A stretch of DNA of 64,000 nt from Streptomyces sp. TS71-3 (GCF_018327685.1 NZ_BNEL01000003.1:310001-374000); one strand, 5' to 3'; shown: positions 1 to 9,466, numbered from the stretch's first letter. Notes: a model not told the origin generated them from the sequence alone. Numbers and translations: made by a program.

Positions 1-1727
1 GCGCCGACGCCCACGAGGACCGGCTCCTTCTCGGAGCGCGGCGCGGGACCCGCCGCCTCGGCGGCACGCGCCTCCAGGGCGGAGATCTTCCGGAGCGGCA
101 CCTCCTTGATGAACAGGATCACCACGAAGGCGACGGCCATCACGATCGCGGCGAGCAGGAACACCGAGTGCATGGCGTCCGCGAAGCCCGCCTTGAAGGG
201 CACGGCCAGGCGCGGGTCCAGCTTCTGGATGAAGGAGGAATCGCTGAGGACGCTGCTGGAACCGCCGTTGGAGCCGCCCTTGAGCATGCTCAGCACCGGC
301 TTGTTCTCCGGGTCCGCCAGCACGGCCGGGTCCCTCAGCGCGGCCTTGAAACTCGCGCTCGACGCGGCCTCGGTGAACGCCGACGCGATCTTGCCGCTGA
401 GCGTGCTGAAGAGCACCGAGAGGAAGATCGCCGTGCCGGCCGTGCCGCCCATCTGCCGGAAGAAGGTGGACGACGAGGTCGCGACACCCATGTCCTTGAT
501 CGGCACCGCGTTCTGCACCGCCAGGACCAGTGTCTGCATGCAGCCGCCCAGGCCCAGGCCGAAGACCGCCATGAAGACCATCGTCTGCCACAGCGGCGTG
601 TCCCAGTCGACCCTGAAGTAGAAGAGCCCCATCGCGACGACCATCAGGGCGCTGCCGATGATCGGGAAGATCTTGTACCGGCCGGTCTTGGAGGTGACCT
701 GGCCGGAGGCGATCGAGGCGGCCATCATGCCGGCCATCAGCGGCAGCATCTCCAGGCCCGACTTGGTGGCGCTGGCGCCCTTGACGATCTGGAGGTACTG
801 CGGGATCACCAGCATGCCGCCGAACATGCCCATACCGATCAGCACCCCGACCAGGCTGGTCAGGCTGAAGACCGGGATGCGGAACAGGCGCATCGGGATC
901 AGTGCGGCATCGCCCATGGCGCGCTCGACGAAGATCCAGACGACGATTCCGACGGCACCGATCGCGTAGCAGGTGAGGGACCGCGGCGAGCCCCAGCCCC
1001 AGCCGCGGCCCTGCTCGGCGACGAGCAGCAGCGGCACCACACCGATGATGAGGGTGAGCGCGCCCCACCAGTCGATGCGGGACGGCCGGCGGGTGTGCGG
1101 GATGTTGAGCACCTTGGCGACGACGAACAGCGCGACGATGCCGATCGGCACGTTGACCAGGAAGACCCAGCGCCAGCCGGTGACGCCCAGGATGCTGCTC
1201 GTGCCCGCGAGGAAGCCGCCGATCAGCGGTCCGCCCACGCTGGAGATGCCGAAGGTCGCGAGCATGTAGCCCTGGTATCGGGCGCGCTCGCGGGGCGGGA
1301 CGATGTCACCGATGATCGCCAGCGCGAGCGACATCAGACCACCGGCACCGATGCCCTGGAGGGCCCGGAACACGGCCAGCTCGGTCATCGAGTTGGAGAA
1401 GGTGCACAGCACGGAGCCGACGATGAAGATGCTGATCGCGGCCAGGAAGTAGGGCTTGCGGCCGTGCAGGTCGGACAGCTTGCCGTACAGCGGCGTCGAG
1501 ATCGTCGAGGTGATCAGGTACGCCGTGGTGGCCCAGGCCTGCTGGCTGAGGCCGTGCAGGTCGTCCGCGATGGTCCGGATGGACGTGCTGACGATGGTCT
1601 GGTCGAGCGCGGCCAGGAACATCCCCAGCAGCAGGCCGCTGAGGATGGTGAGGATCTGCCGGTGGTTGAGGCCGCCCGGCGAGGCTATCGGTGTCCCCGC
1701 GCTCTGCGCGGGGGCTGCTTGGCTCAT
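1..1727 (-). CDS. MFS multidrug efflux transporter, DHA2 (EmrB/QacA) type, partial
   Basis: Proton-coupled exporter of the cytoplasmic membrane, probably for drugs or toxic metabolites. The ATG at 1727 gives a protein beginning [11 protein letters not shown]; a GGGAG lies about 10 nt upstream. The first helix carries the DHA2 motif [12 protein letters not shown], followed by the loop-2 motif [10 protein letters not shown] typical of MFS motif A. The frame stays open for 575 codons to the window edge. The last visible part is a hydrophobic helix (about [18 protein letters not shown]) followed by a charged, Ala-rich tail, so only the cytoplasmic C-terminus is missing. The length fits a 14-helix DHA2 pump. 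No TetR or MarR repressor gene sits next to it, which is unusual; the roughly 1.3 kb upstream appears non-coding. The family is clear; the substrate cannot be inferred. Confidence 0.9.
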   Translation of the reverse strand, partial: MSQAAPAQSAGTPIASPGGLNHRQILTILSGLLLGMFLAALDQTIVSTSIRTIADDLHGLSQQAWATTAYLITSTISTPLYGKLSDLHGRKPYFLAAISIFIVGSVLCTFSNSMTELAVFRALQGIGAGGLMSLALAIIGDIVPPRERARYQGYMLATFGISSVGGPLIGGFLAGTSSILGVTGWRWVFLVNVPIGIVALFVVAKVLNIPHTRRPSRIDWWGALTLIIGVVPLLLVAEQGRGWGWGSPRSLTCYAIGAVGIVVWIFVERAMGDAALIPMRLFRIPVFSLTSLVGVLIGMGMFGGMLVIPQYLQIVKGASATKSGLEMLPLMAGMMAASIASGQVTSKTGRYKIFPIIGSALMVVAMGLFYFRVDWDTPLWQTMVFMAVFGLGLGGCMQTLVLAVQNAVPIKDMGVATSSSTFFRQMGGTAGTAIFLSVLFSTLSGKIASAFTEAASSASFKAALRDPAVLADPENKPVLSMLKGGSNGGSSSVLSDSSFIQKLDPRLAVPFKAGFADAMHSVFLLAAIVMAVAFVVILFIKEVPLRKISALEARAAEAAGPAPRSEKEPVLVGVG

Positions 1728-3015
1728 CGTGCTGTTTCTCCCTGTCCTCCGCCGACACCCGGAGCGGGCTCCTGGGCGGTGTCGCGCGTTGTGATGTGCC
1801 GGCAAGTCCTCATGGAGACGGGTGGGCGGCCGGACGAGCTCGAAGCGGTCCCCGGGCGGCCGCCCCTGGGGGTCGGCCGCGGCTTCGGGTCCCGCTCACT
1901 CCGGTACTGCTGAAGGGTGGCGCACCCGGCGCCGGTGTCGGTCGGCGGCATGCCCCGCCCGTGTTCCGGGCCTCGCCGGATACGAGGGTGGCGGCCGGGA
2001 TCGTCTGCTGCGGGCCCGGCTCGCGGTGGACGACCGGGTCTTCGGGCCGGCACCGGCCGCGCGGGCCGGATCGTCCCGCGTACCGCGCCGGGGGCGGCCC
2101 TCGGTCGCTGTCAGCCTGCGGGGGCTCGTGCCGGTGGCGGTGCCGGGGGCGGGAGCAGCTGTGTCACCGCTCGCACCGGCGGGGCGGGGCCTCTTCCCGC
2201 GGCCATGGGCCACTCCGTATCGATCGCCTGTTCCTACGAAACTTGCTTGGTCTCAACAAATATAAACCAAGTGCTTGCCTCGGGCAACTTGGTGGTCGAA
2301 ATGCACGGCTTGCACTGACCGCACCGGCTCTGGCGGCGGAGGCCGCTCCCACCGGCGCACCAGGGAGCGCGCGGAGCGCGAAACCGGCGCCCGATCCGGC
2401 CTCCACCACCGCACGGATCCGTAATGCCCCGCCCTCCGATGACCGCTCGACTCGGCCACGCCACCGCGCCCCCCGCAGGCGACCGGATTTCGCCTCCAGA
2501 CACAACGCCCCTGCATGACGAGCACGTCCCGGACGCGCCATCCGGGCGCCACGCATTCAGCGTGACCGGATTCGGTCATCACGTCGCTGTCGCACATTCT
2601 TCCGATCGGCATTCCCCGGGCGCTCGGGGCCTATCGCGGATCCTGACGGATGCCGGAGTTCTGGTGGCGACGGCGAGACTCTCACGCTTAGAATATCGCG
2701 CGCTGCTCGCGATGGCGGTCGGTGAGGTCGGCGGCGGGGGGCGAGGGTACCGTGTTCGAGCTGCGGAAACGCGCAATGGAGGGCGGTACCGCCCGAGGTT
2801 CTGAACATGCTTTCGCCTTTGCTGGCCCGCGGTGCTTACCACTCGCCCGCAATACCCTTCAAACGATCACCACAAAGCGGTCCACGCAACGGCGATGGGC
2901 CCTTTTTCTTTTCCTTGGCGTTCGCGACCGGCACCCCCGTCCGGGGCCATGGGGCGACGCCCGGCGAGAAGCGGGCGCTTCGTTTCACGACAAGAGAAGT
3001 GTGGAGTGTGATGCC
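1728..3015. other. Long non-coding interval between efflux pump and surface-protein gene
   Basis: About 1.3 kb separates two divergent genes. The open frames here have poor, Arg/Pro/Gly-dominated translations typical of GC-rich non-coding DNA, and none has a convincing start with a ribosome site. The frame of the downstream surface protein stays open back to 2722, but its signal peptide and ribosome site place the start at 3016. The interval holds an AT-rich block near 2225-2310 (listed separately) and a small palindrome, GGCGGTACCGCC, around 2780. It probably contains the promoters of both neighbours. Confidence 0.5.
2225..2305. promoter_or_regulatory. AT-rich block with overlapping inverted repeats
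   Basis: A short low-GC island inside very GC-rich DNA. CTTGGT (2246-2251) and ACCAAG (2266-2271) form a 6-bp inverted repeat around an A/T-rich spacer. The second arm can pair instead with a third copy (TTGGT near 2292) through a longer imperfect stem that also includes TTGCC/GGCAA. These are alternative pairings of one arm, as in an operator or a structured leader. It lies about 500 bp upstream of the efflux gene and about 700 bp upstream of the surface-protein gene. No regulator can be assigned. Confidence 0.35.
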
Positions 3016-5505
3016 ATGAACCGAGTCGGCAGAGATTCGCCCCGGTCGCCCTGGAGGCTTGCGGAGCCTCTGGGGCGCGTGGGGTTATCCGTTCTCCTCC
3101 TGGCGGGCGGCGCCATGGGAGCGACAGCCGGCTCCGCCGCCGCCGCGACCGACGACGGCACGCTGACGGTCGAGGTGCTGCGCGACTTCTTCGGCACGGG
3201 CGTGATCAACGCGACCATGGACGTGCCGCAGCGGGGCATGAAGGTGGAGATCTCCGACCCCGCCGGCCACGATGTCACCGGCGTCACGGATGCCACCGGA
3301 AAGGTCGTGGTGCCGCCGTCGGCGGAGCTGAGCGGCGGGCAGTACCGCGTCGACGTCAGCGTCCCGGCACCGTACAGCGACTACCTGCGGGCGGCCCCCG
3401 CGTCCACGGAGGAGAACCACTTCGACAGCTTCACGTCGTTCGTGGACGTGTCGGGCGGGAAGGACGCCTCCGTGGTGACGGGGGTGTGGGATCCGGCCGA
3501 CTACGCGCTGCCTGACTCGCGCTACTTCGTACCGGTCCAGAGCGGCGCCGACGGAACCGACAACCGGGCGCTGGTGGCGTTCGGGACGGACACCCGGGGC
3601 ACGTGTCCCACGGACGTGTCCTGTCCGGCCACGCTGGCCACGCAGGACCAGGTCGGCACGACGTTCGGGCTGGCGTACGACACGGACCGCAGCCGCCTGT
3701 TCCAGAGCGCGTTCGCCCGCCGGTACGCCCCGTACGGGCCCCAGGGCGCCGGCGCGATCTACACGGTGCCGGTCGGCGGCTCGGGTGCGCCCGAGCTGTT
3801 CGCCCAGGTCCCGGGCGCAGCGGTGACACAGCACGACACCGCCAACATGATCAAGGATCCCGGGTTCACCGAGGCACCGGGCAAGGAGAGCATCGGCGGC
3901 CTGGCCCTGTCGGAGGACGGCTCCACGCTGTACGCGGTGAACCTGCTGACCCGGAGTCTGGTGGCCTTCGATGCGACGGGGACCACCGCCTCGGAGCCCG
4001 AGGCGACGGTTCCGATCCCGGACCCGGGGTGCGCGAGCGCCGACGACTGGCGGCCGTTCGGTCTCCAGGCCCACAACAACACGCTGTACGTCGGCGGCGT
4101 GTGCAGCGCGGAGAGCACGCAGCAGCGCGCGGACCTCAAAGCCGTCGTCTACACCTACGACGGCAAGCGGTTCAGCACGGTGCTGACCCACCAGCTCACG
4201 GAGGAACGCGGCAGCGTCTACGGTTCCGGCGACAGGAACACCCACTGGAACCCGTGGAACACCAAGCTGGACACGTGGGACGACCGGAAGTCGGGCAGCA
4301 CCTTCATCGATCCGCAGCCGGAGCTGGCTTCCCTCGCCTTCGCCCGCGACGGCTCGATGATCCTGGGTTTCCGCGACCGGTTCATGGACGTGCTCAGTTG
4401 GGGAGGGCTGGACCCCCGCCCGGGGAACAACACGGCGGAGAACGGCATGTCCGGTGGTGACATCACCATGGTCTGTGCCACTCCCACCGGCGAGTACCAG
4501 TGGGAAGGCACCGGGAGCTGCCCCAACCACGCCACCCCCGCCAACAACGGCGGCCAGGCCGCCGATGTCGTCGAATACTTCCCGGGCGACTCTTACGCCA
4601 ACGCGCACCAGGAGACCGCGCTGGGGTCGGTGGCCTATATCCCGCAGCAGCAGTGGGTCGTCAGCACGGAGTTCGACCCGGTCGTCAACGTCGCCACCTC
4701 GGGGACCGGGTACCACAACATCACGACCGGTCAGGGCCCGGGCAACAACCCGACCGCCAACGGGTACCAGTTCGTCAACCAGCAGCAAGGCGGGTTCGGC
4801 AAGGCCGGCGGGCTCGGCGACGTCGCGTACGCGGCGGCGAACGCGCCCATCCAGATCGGCAACCTCGTGTGGTTCGACGGCGACCACAACGGCACGCAGG
4901 ACCCCGCGGAACCGCTGCTGCCGGAGGCCACGATCAACCTGCTGGACGCGGGCGGCAAGCAGGTCGCCACGACGAGGACCGATGCCGCCGGCGAGTACTA
5001 CTTCGGTGGTGTCGGTGCCGAGTACCAGCTCACGCCCGGCGCCAAGTACACCGTGCAGTTCGACGTGTGCACGGCCGACACCAGCAAGGTGGCCGACCAG
5101 CCCACGGCGGACGAGCTCCGGTTCACGCTCGCGCGGGCCGGTGCCAACCGTGCGCACGACTCCAATGTGACCCCGCCGACCACCGGGGAGTTGTGCAACG
5201 GCTCCGCGCCTGTCACGGCCCCGGACAAGCCGGGCGGTGTCGATCACACGATCGACGCCGGGGTGTACATCCCGAAGGAGACACCGACGCCGCCTCCGTC
5301 CTCACCGCCGGCGACGCCACCTGCCTCCACCCCGCCGACCGCGCCGCCCGCCAACAACCCGGCCCCGGCCGGTGGCGGCTCGGGTTCCCTGGCCGACACC
5401 GGTACGTCCGGGCTGCCTCAGATGATCACCCTCGCCGGCCTGCTGGTGGGCGCGGGTCTGGTCATCGCCTTCGTGAGCCGGAAGTACCTCGTCCAGAGAC
5501 ACTGA
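3016..5505 (+). CDS. Sortase-anchored surface protein with SdrD-B domain (LAxTG)
   Basis: Secreted protein probably attached to peptidoglycan by a class E sortase. The ATG at 3016 is preceded by GGAG 9 nt upstream and begins a signal peptide (basic N-terminus, then LSVLLLAGGAMGATAG, Ala-rich cleavage region). The 829-aa product has a large central region, an SdrD-B/Cna-B-like Ig domain at about residues 612-690 (GNLVWFDGDHNGTQD, then DAAGEYYF), and a Pro/Thr linker. It ends with LADTG at about 792-796, a hydrophobic helix and a basic tail (RKYLVQRH). LAxTG is the Streptomyces sortase-E signal; no sortase is in this window. Codon 24 (3085-3087) is TTA, within the signal peptide, so translation should need the bldA tRNA and rise late in development. 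A strong hairpin follows the stop. The function of the central region is unknown. Confidence 0.88.
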   Translation: MNRVGRDSPRSPWRLAEPLGRVGLSVLLLAGGAMGATAGSAAAATDDGTLTVEVLRDFFGTGVINATMDVPQRGMKVEISDPAGHDVTGVTDATGKVVVPPSAELSGGQYRVDVSVPAPYSDYLRAAPASTEENHFDSFTSFVDVSGGKDASVVTGVWDPADYALPDSRYFVPVQSGADGTDNRALVAFGTDTRGTCPTDVSCPATLATQDQVGTTFGLAYDTDRSRLFQSAFARRYAPYGPQGAGAIYTVPVGGSGAPELFAQVPGAAVTQHDTANMIKDPGFTEAPGKESIGGLALSEDGSTLYAVNLLTRSLVAFDATGTTASEPEATVPIPDPGCASADDWRPFGLQAHNNTLYVGGVCSAESTQQRADLKAVVYTYDGKRFSTVLTHQLTEERGSVYGSGDRNTHWNPWNTKLDTWDDRKSGSTFIDPQPELASLAFARDGSMILGFRDRFMDVLSWGGLDPRPGNNTAENGMSGGDITMVCATPTGEYQWEGTGSCPNHATPANNGGQAADVVEYFPGDSYANAHQETALGSVAYIPQQQWVVSTEFDPVVNVATSGTGYHNITTGQGPGNNPTANGYQFVNQQQGGFGKAGGLGDVAYAAANAPIQIGNLVWFDGDHNGTQDPAEPLLPEATINLLDAGGKQVATTRTDAAGEYYFGGVGAEYQLTPGAKYTVQFDVCTADTSKVADQPTADELRFTLARAGANRAHDSNVTPPTTGELCNGSAPVTAPDKPGGVDHTIDAGVYIPKETPTPPPSSPPATPPASTPPTAPPANNPAPAGGGSGSLADTGTSGLPQMITLAGLLVGAGLVIAFVSRKYLVQRH

Positions 5506-5533
5506 ACGAACGGAACAAACGGAACAACCAGTG

Positions 5534-5575
5534 ATCTGCCCGCCCGCGCTCCGGATGGCGCGCGGGCGGGCGGAT
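5534..5575 (+). terminator. Hairpin terminator after surface-protein gene
   Basis: Perfect 12-bp GC stem (5538-5549 with 5560-5571), extended by a few A/T and wobble pairs at its base, with a 10-nt loop. It begins 29 nt after the stop codon at 5505. There is no T-run, as is common for Streptomyces terminators. Confidence 0.7.
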
Positions 5576-5694
5576 CGCGTCTCGGGCCGGTCCACGAGGG
5601 CCGGCCCCGGCGTCGTCCGTCACCGGACCGCCGGGTGCCGTCGCGTCAGCACGGTGGCCGGGCGGTGCGGTGATCGAGAGGGTGAACCAGCAGA

Positions 5695-6510
5695 GTGCCA
5701 GCGTCGAGCCGCGTGCGCAGTGCGAGATCCCAGCAAGCTCAACCGGGGCGCCCGGCCGACCGGCGCAGGTGGCCGGGGCGGCGCTGGGCGGCAGTCGCCG
5801 TCGGCGCGGCGGCCGTCGCGGTGGCGGTGGTGGCCACGCTCCTCCTCACCGGCGGCGACCCCGAATCCAGAGTTCCGCGGGCACTGACGCCGGATGAGGC
5901 GAACCAGCTCGCGATCACGCGGTTCCGCAACTACGAGGCGCACGGCCGCGCGGTGACGATCACCGTGCCGGGCAGCGCCGGCGGGCTGGTCGTCACCGGG
6001 TCCGTCGACTACCGGCGCAAGCTCGGCTACGGCGTGGTGCACGGCACCGGGCGCGACACGTCCAGCGACGGGCTGATCGAGTGGACGGCCACCTCGGTCC
6101 TCGTCCACCCGATGGCCAACGCCCCCGCGCGCGCACCCGCGTCGCCGCCCGGTCCGGGCTGGTACACGCGTCCGTTGCAGTCGTCGGGCAGCTCGCTGGA
6201 CAGTTCGCTGGCCATCGCGCTCAGCCTCGGCAGCGACCGGCCGGACAACGCCCAGCTGCTGCCGCAGAACGGTGCCGCCTGGTGGGGGCGGGACCAGGTG
6301 GGCGGCCACCGGGTGGACGTCATGACCGGGCCGTCCTCCCGCGACCGCTCCGGCACGGCGGGCAACGTGCGCTACTGGATCGGCTCGGACGGCACCATGT
6401 ACCGGGCCCGCGCCGGCGTGAGTTCCGCGCCGCAGCCGGTGGTCATCGACTTCGACACCCAGAAGTACGTGCCGGTCGAGCCGGTACCCGGAGCCGCCCC
6501 GGCGCGGTAG
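5695..6510 (+). CDS. Membrane-anchored protein with extracytoplasmic domain, unknown function
   Basis: I do not recognise the family. The GTG at 5695 follows GAGAGGG at about 12 nt. The 271-aa product has a short basic cytoplasmic N-terminus, one transmembrane helix at about residues 32-52 (VAVGAAAVAVAVVATLLLTG), and an extracytoplasmic part of about 215 aa. That part begins with a region resembling a short helical segment (LTPDEANQLAITRFRNYEA) and continues with beta-type sequence rich in Trp and Tyr near the end (WWGRDQVGG, YWIGSDGTMYR). It lies between the TTA-containing surface-protein gene and the beta-helix lipoprotein gene, transcribed with the former but separated from it by the terminator. 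It has no TTA codon that I could find. A role in the cell envelope is inferred only from topology and neighbours. Confidence 0.75.
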   Translation: MPASSRVRSARSQQAQPGRPADRRRWPGRRWAAVAVGAAAVAVAVVATLLLTGGDPESRVPRALTPDEANQLAITRFRNYEAHGRAVTITVPGSAGGLVVTGSVDYRRKLGYGVVHGTGRDTSSDGLIEWTATSVLVHPMANAPARAPASPPGPGWYTRPLQSSGSSLDSSLAIALSLGSDRPDNAQLLPQNGAAWWGRDQVGGHRVDVMTGPSSRDRSGTAGNVRYWIGSDGTMYRARAGVSSAPQPVVIDFDTQKYVPVEPVPGAAPAR

Positions 6511-6630
6511 CCGCGGTAGCGGCCGTTCAGCAGGACGCACGGAAGCAGCCGCTCAGGACGCACGTAGGCGACCGTTCAGGACGCACGGAAGCGACCGTTC
6601 AGGACGGGCGGCAGCCGCGGTTGCCGCCGT

Positions 6631-7998
6631 TCAGGACGTCTTCGAACCGGCCCCCTGCACCCGCGCGTTCGCGACGAGCAGGGACGCCGACGGCAGCGGG
6701 ATGCCCGCCTCGTCCGGCATGCTCGGAACAGCCGGAACCGCGGTGGCGCCCTTCGTGCGGGCGCCGGGGAACTCCGGCTGCGGACCGGGCGCCGCGACCT
6801 CGGTGAACGGGATGCCACCGGGCGCCGCCGGCATCGTCCACGTGCCGGCCGGGGAGGACGACCCGGCCGGAAGCGGGCAGGACGCCGTTGCCGCGAGCCG
6901 GGCGGGCACCGTGGTGCGCAGAGCGTTGCCGCGCAGGCAGTTGCCCCGGCCGCGGGTGGCGGTGGGGAACGTCCAGCCGACGTCGACGCCGTTGCCCGTG
7001 AACGTGTTGTCCACGATCTGGTTGCCGTTCGGAGGCAGGTCGGCGGATGCGGTGATCACCAGCCCGGCGTTGCTGTTGCCGGCGACGCGGTTGCGGACGA
7101 ACCGGTTGTCGCTGCCGCCGTCGATGCCGATGCCGGTGCCCCACCCGCCGTCGGCCTGCTCCGGGGTGGCCTCCTGCTGGTTGGCGGCGATCAGATTGCC
7201 CGCGATGACGGCACCCCGCTGCGGGAGCAGCTTCTCCTGGTGGTCGGAGTTGGTGGTCAGGCCCACGCGGTTGCCCACCAGGCGGTTGCCGACCACGTAC
7301 ATGTCCCCGCCGGCGTTGGTGCCCTCGTAGCCGACCGCGTTGAGTTCGGCGACGTTGTCCCGCACCACGATGTGACACGGCTTGCACTGCCCGACGTAGA
7401 TCCCCGAGTCGGCCCCGCCCGAGGTGTACGAGTGCTCGATGACGCCGTTCTGCGCGGAGAACGCGTAGATGCCGTACAGGCCGTTGCGGGTCGCGGTCAC
7501 GTACGAGACCAGGAACGACTTCAGGAAGGTGACGGGCTCGTCGCCGGTGTCGTAGCCGCCGCTCTGGCCCGGCAGCCCGGCGGCGGCCGCCGCGGAACCG
7601 GTGACCAGGACGCCGTTCTGCGTGTTGTTCCGCACGGTCAGGTTCTCCACGGCCACCCCGGGCGCCGACACGAGGACGCCGTTGGGCTGCCGCAACCGCC
7701 CGTCGATGACGACCCTTTCCCGGGACTCGCCGCGCAGGGTGACGCGCGCCGTGTCGATCCTCACCGACTCGTGGTAGACGCCCGGCGCGACCAGCACCAC
7801 GTCACCCGGGTGAGCGAGGGACACCGCGTCCGAGATCGTCGGGGCGTCGGCAGGCACTCGGATCGTCACATGCGCGCCGCTCGGCCGCCGGCCCTTGGCC
7901 GATCCGGCGTCCGCGCCGTCGTCGCCGCCGCCGCAGCCGGCCACAAGTGCCAGCGTCCCCAGGACCGCCGCCACCACGCGAAGTGCTAATCGAGGCAT
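6631..7998 (-). CDS. Right-handed parallel beta-helix lipoprotein (pectate-lyase-like fold)
   Basis: Exported lipoprotein: signal peptide MPRLALRVVAAVLGTLALVAGC, with a lipobox-like ALVAGC ending at Cys 22. The mature part starts with the 'pervasive' segment of parallel beta-helix proteins (APTISDAVSLAHPGDVVLVAPGVYHES). Repeated coils follow, with N-ladder features (VENLTVRNNTQNGVLV, NRLVGNRVGLTTNS, NRFVRNRVAGNSNAGLVIT). Such proteins often bind or cut polysaccharide, but some are structural; no catalytic residue can be assigned here. Codon 4 is TTA (complement of 7987-7989), so synthesis is probably bldA-dependent. Divergent from the DyP peroxidase gene, sharing a 111-bp promoter region with an 18-bp direct repeat. 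Confidence 0.85.
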   Translation of the reverse strand: MPRLALRVVAAVLGTLALVAGCGGGDDGADAGSAKGRRPSGAHVTIRVPADAPTISDAVSLAHPGDVVLVAPGVYHESVRIDTARVTLRGESRERVVIDGRLRQPNGVLVSAPGVAVENLTVRNNTQNGVLVTGSAAAAAGLPGQSGGYDTGDEPVTFLKSFLVSYVTATRNGLYGIYAFSAQNGVIEHSYTSGGADSGIYVGQCKPCHIVVRDNVAELNAVGYEGTNAGGDMYVVGNRLVGNRVGLTTNSDHQEKLLPQRGAVIAGNLIAANQQEATPEQADGGWGTGIGIDGGSDNRFVRNRVAGNSNAGLVITASADLPPNGNQIVDNTFTGNGVDVGWTFPTATRGRGNCLRGNALRTTVPARLAATASCPLPAGSSSPAGTWTMPAAPGGIPFTEVAAPGPQPEFPGARTKGATAVPAVPSMPDEAGIPLPSASLLVANARVQGAGSKTS

Positions 7999-8009
7999 GA
8001 TCCCCAGTC

Positions 8010-8051
8010 TGGCATGACGCCCGATTCCGCGTATGGCGTGACGCCCAATTC
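8010..8051. promoter_or_regulatory. 18-bp direct repeat in divergent promoter region
   Basis: Two near-identical copies of TGGCrTGACGCCCrATTC start at 8010 and 8034, 24 bp apart, between the divergent beta-helix and DyP genes. The arrangement suggests a regulator binding site controlling both; the regulator is unknown. Confidence 0.45.
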
Positions 8052-8069
8052 AGGGCCGGAATCGCCAAG

Positions 8070-8099
8070 TTGACCGGCACCGCGATTGCGGTGTGGCAC
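8070..8099 (+). promoter_or_regulatory. Possible promoter for DyP gene, leaderless or nearly so
   Basis: TTGACC (8070-8075), an 18-bp spacer and TGGCAC (8094-8099) resemble a weak vegetative promoter. A start about 7 nt downstream would leave only a few bases before the ATG at 8110. No purine-rich ribosome site precedes that ATG, which agrees with a leaderless message. Confidence 0.35.
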
Positions 8100-8109
8100 T
8101 CTGCACACC

Positions 8110-9273
8110 ATGCCCCGAGCCGATCGCCGCCCGTCGCGCCGCACGTTTCTCGATGTCACCGGCACGATGGTGGCCGCCGGCCTGACCGCCGGGTGCACGT
8201 CGGACTCCGCGCAGCCGGGGCGAAACGCCCCTTCCGCAGCGGGCACGCCCACGCCCATGCCGGTTCCGGCGACGGGCCGCCATCAGGCGGGCATCACGCT
8301 CCCCCAGCCGCCGCAGCCCAACCTGCTCGCCGTGGTGGCCGACCTCGGCGCCACCGCGGACGCCGGCCCGTTGCTGGACGAACTCGGCCGGACCATCCGG
8401 GCGCTCACCGCGGGAGACGACCCGCGCCTGCTGGGCCTGCCGCCGGGCGACCTGACCGTGACCGTCGGCGTGGGCCCCCGGCTGGTGCGCACGGCCGGTG
8501 CCTCGCTGCCCGGCGCGACCGACCTCCCGCGGTTCTCCCGCGAGCGGATCGCCGCGGAGGCACGGGGCGGAGACCTGCTGTTACAGATCTGCGCCGGCAA
8601 CGCACTGCTGCTGTCGGTCGCCGCCGCGGCGCTCCTCGACCAGGCCGGCGACCGCGTCCGCGAACGCTGGCGCCAGTCCGCGCGCCGCGGTACGAACGTG
8701 CCCTTCGGGGGCGGCCTCGCCGCGCAACGCAACACGCTCGGCTTCATCGACGGCATCGTGGGCCCGCACACCACCGCCGAGCAGGAGCGCGACCTGTGGC
8801 TGGCCGGGCCCCCCGCGGTCGCCGGCGGCACCCTGGCCGTGCTGCGGCGCATGGAACTCGACCTGCCGCGGTTCGCCGCCCTGTCCGTGGCCGAGCAGGA
8901 AGCGGTCTTCGGGCGGCACCGGACCAGCGGCGTCCCCCTCTCCGGCGGCACCGTCGCCTCGACCCCGGAACTCGGCGCCAAGACAGCGGACGGGCGCTAC
9001 CTCGTCCCCGCGAAGGCCCACGTGCGCAGGGCGAACCCCACCGTGGTCGGCACCGGCCTCATGCTCCGCCGCTCCTACAACACCGACGAGCCCGCCCCCG
9101 GCCTGCTCTTCATCAGCTTCCAGAACGCCCTGCGGACCTTCACCGCCACCCTCACCCACATGGACGCCGCCGACGCGCTGCTGGAGTTCACCACCACGAC
9201 GGCCAGCGCGACGTTCCTGATCCTCCCGGGCTTCGACCGGCAGCACCCGCTCGGTTCAGGGCTGTTCGGCTGA
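8110..9273 (+). CDS. Tat-exported dye-decolorizing (DyP-type) haem peroxidase
   Basis: Haem peroxidase acting outside the membrane. The ATG at 8110 opens a Tat signal (RRPSRRTFLDV) with a Cys shortly after it (GLTAGC, possible lipobox). The 387-aa product shows the DyP hallmarks: GFIDG with the catalytic Asp in the GxxDG motif, a proximal His in KAHVRRANP, and the Arg-rich distal strand LRRSYNTDE. Length and order fit DyP family members such as EfeB, but no EfeU or EfeO partner is adjacent, so ferrous-iron uptake is not supported by context. A TTA codon at 8581-8583 (DLLLQIC) predicts bldA control; together with TTA in two neighbours this suggests a developmental role. A hairpin terminator follows. 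Confidence 0.92.
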   Translation: MPRADRRPSRRTFLDVTGTMVAAGLTAGCTSDSAQPGRNAPSAAGTPTPMPVPATGRHQAGITLPQPPQPNLLAVVADLGATADAGPLLDELGRTIRALTAGDDPRLLGLPPGDLTVTVGVGPRLVRTAGASLPGATDLPRFSRERIAAEARGGDLLLQICAGNALLLSVAAAALLDQAGDRVRERWRQSARRGTNVPFGGGLAAQRNTLGFIDGIVGPHTTAEQERDLWLAGPPAVAGGTLAVLRRMELDLPRFAALSVAEQEAVFGRHRTSGVPLSGGTVASTPELGAKTADGRYLVPAKAHVRRANPTVVGTGLMLRRSYNTDEPAPGLLFISFQNALRTFTATLTHMDAADALLEFTTTTASATFLILPGFDRQHPLGSGLFG

Positions 9274-9313
9274 TCACGGCACACGCCGGAGAACGCCGGA
9301 GAACGCACGCCAG

Positions 9314-9341
9314 CGGCGGTGGCGCGGAAGCGCCACCGCCG
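9314..9341 (+). terminator. Terminator hairpin after DyP gene
   Basis: Perfect 12-bp stem (9314-9325 with 9330-9341) closed by a GGAA tetraloop, 41 nt after the DyP stop codon. Confidence 0.75.
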
Positions 9342-9365
9342 TGGACGGGTGAGCGGTCCGTGATC

Positions 9366-9458
9366 CGTGGACCGGTGAGCAGTCCCCGGACGGGTAGGCA
9401 GTCCGTGGACCGGTCAGCAGTCCCCGGACGGGTAGGCAGTCCGTGGACCGGTCAGCGG
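9366..9458. repeat. 38-bp tandem repeat, about two copies plus degenerate flank
   Basis: The unit AGTCCCCGGACGGGTAGGCA, continuing through CCGTGGACCGG, starts at 9381 and again at 9419 (38 bp apart), with a degenerate related copy before 9381. It lies between the DyP terminator and the I36-like gene remnant. Confidence 0.6.
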
Positions 9459-9466
9459 GCGAGGGA

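Noticed and set aside
8110..9273. EfeB role in ferrous-iron uptake for the DyP peroxidase
   Set aside because: No efeU or efeO genes are adjacent; the DyP family is supported but this pathway is not.
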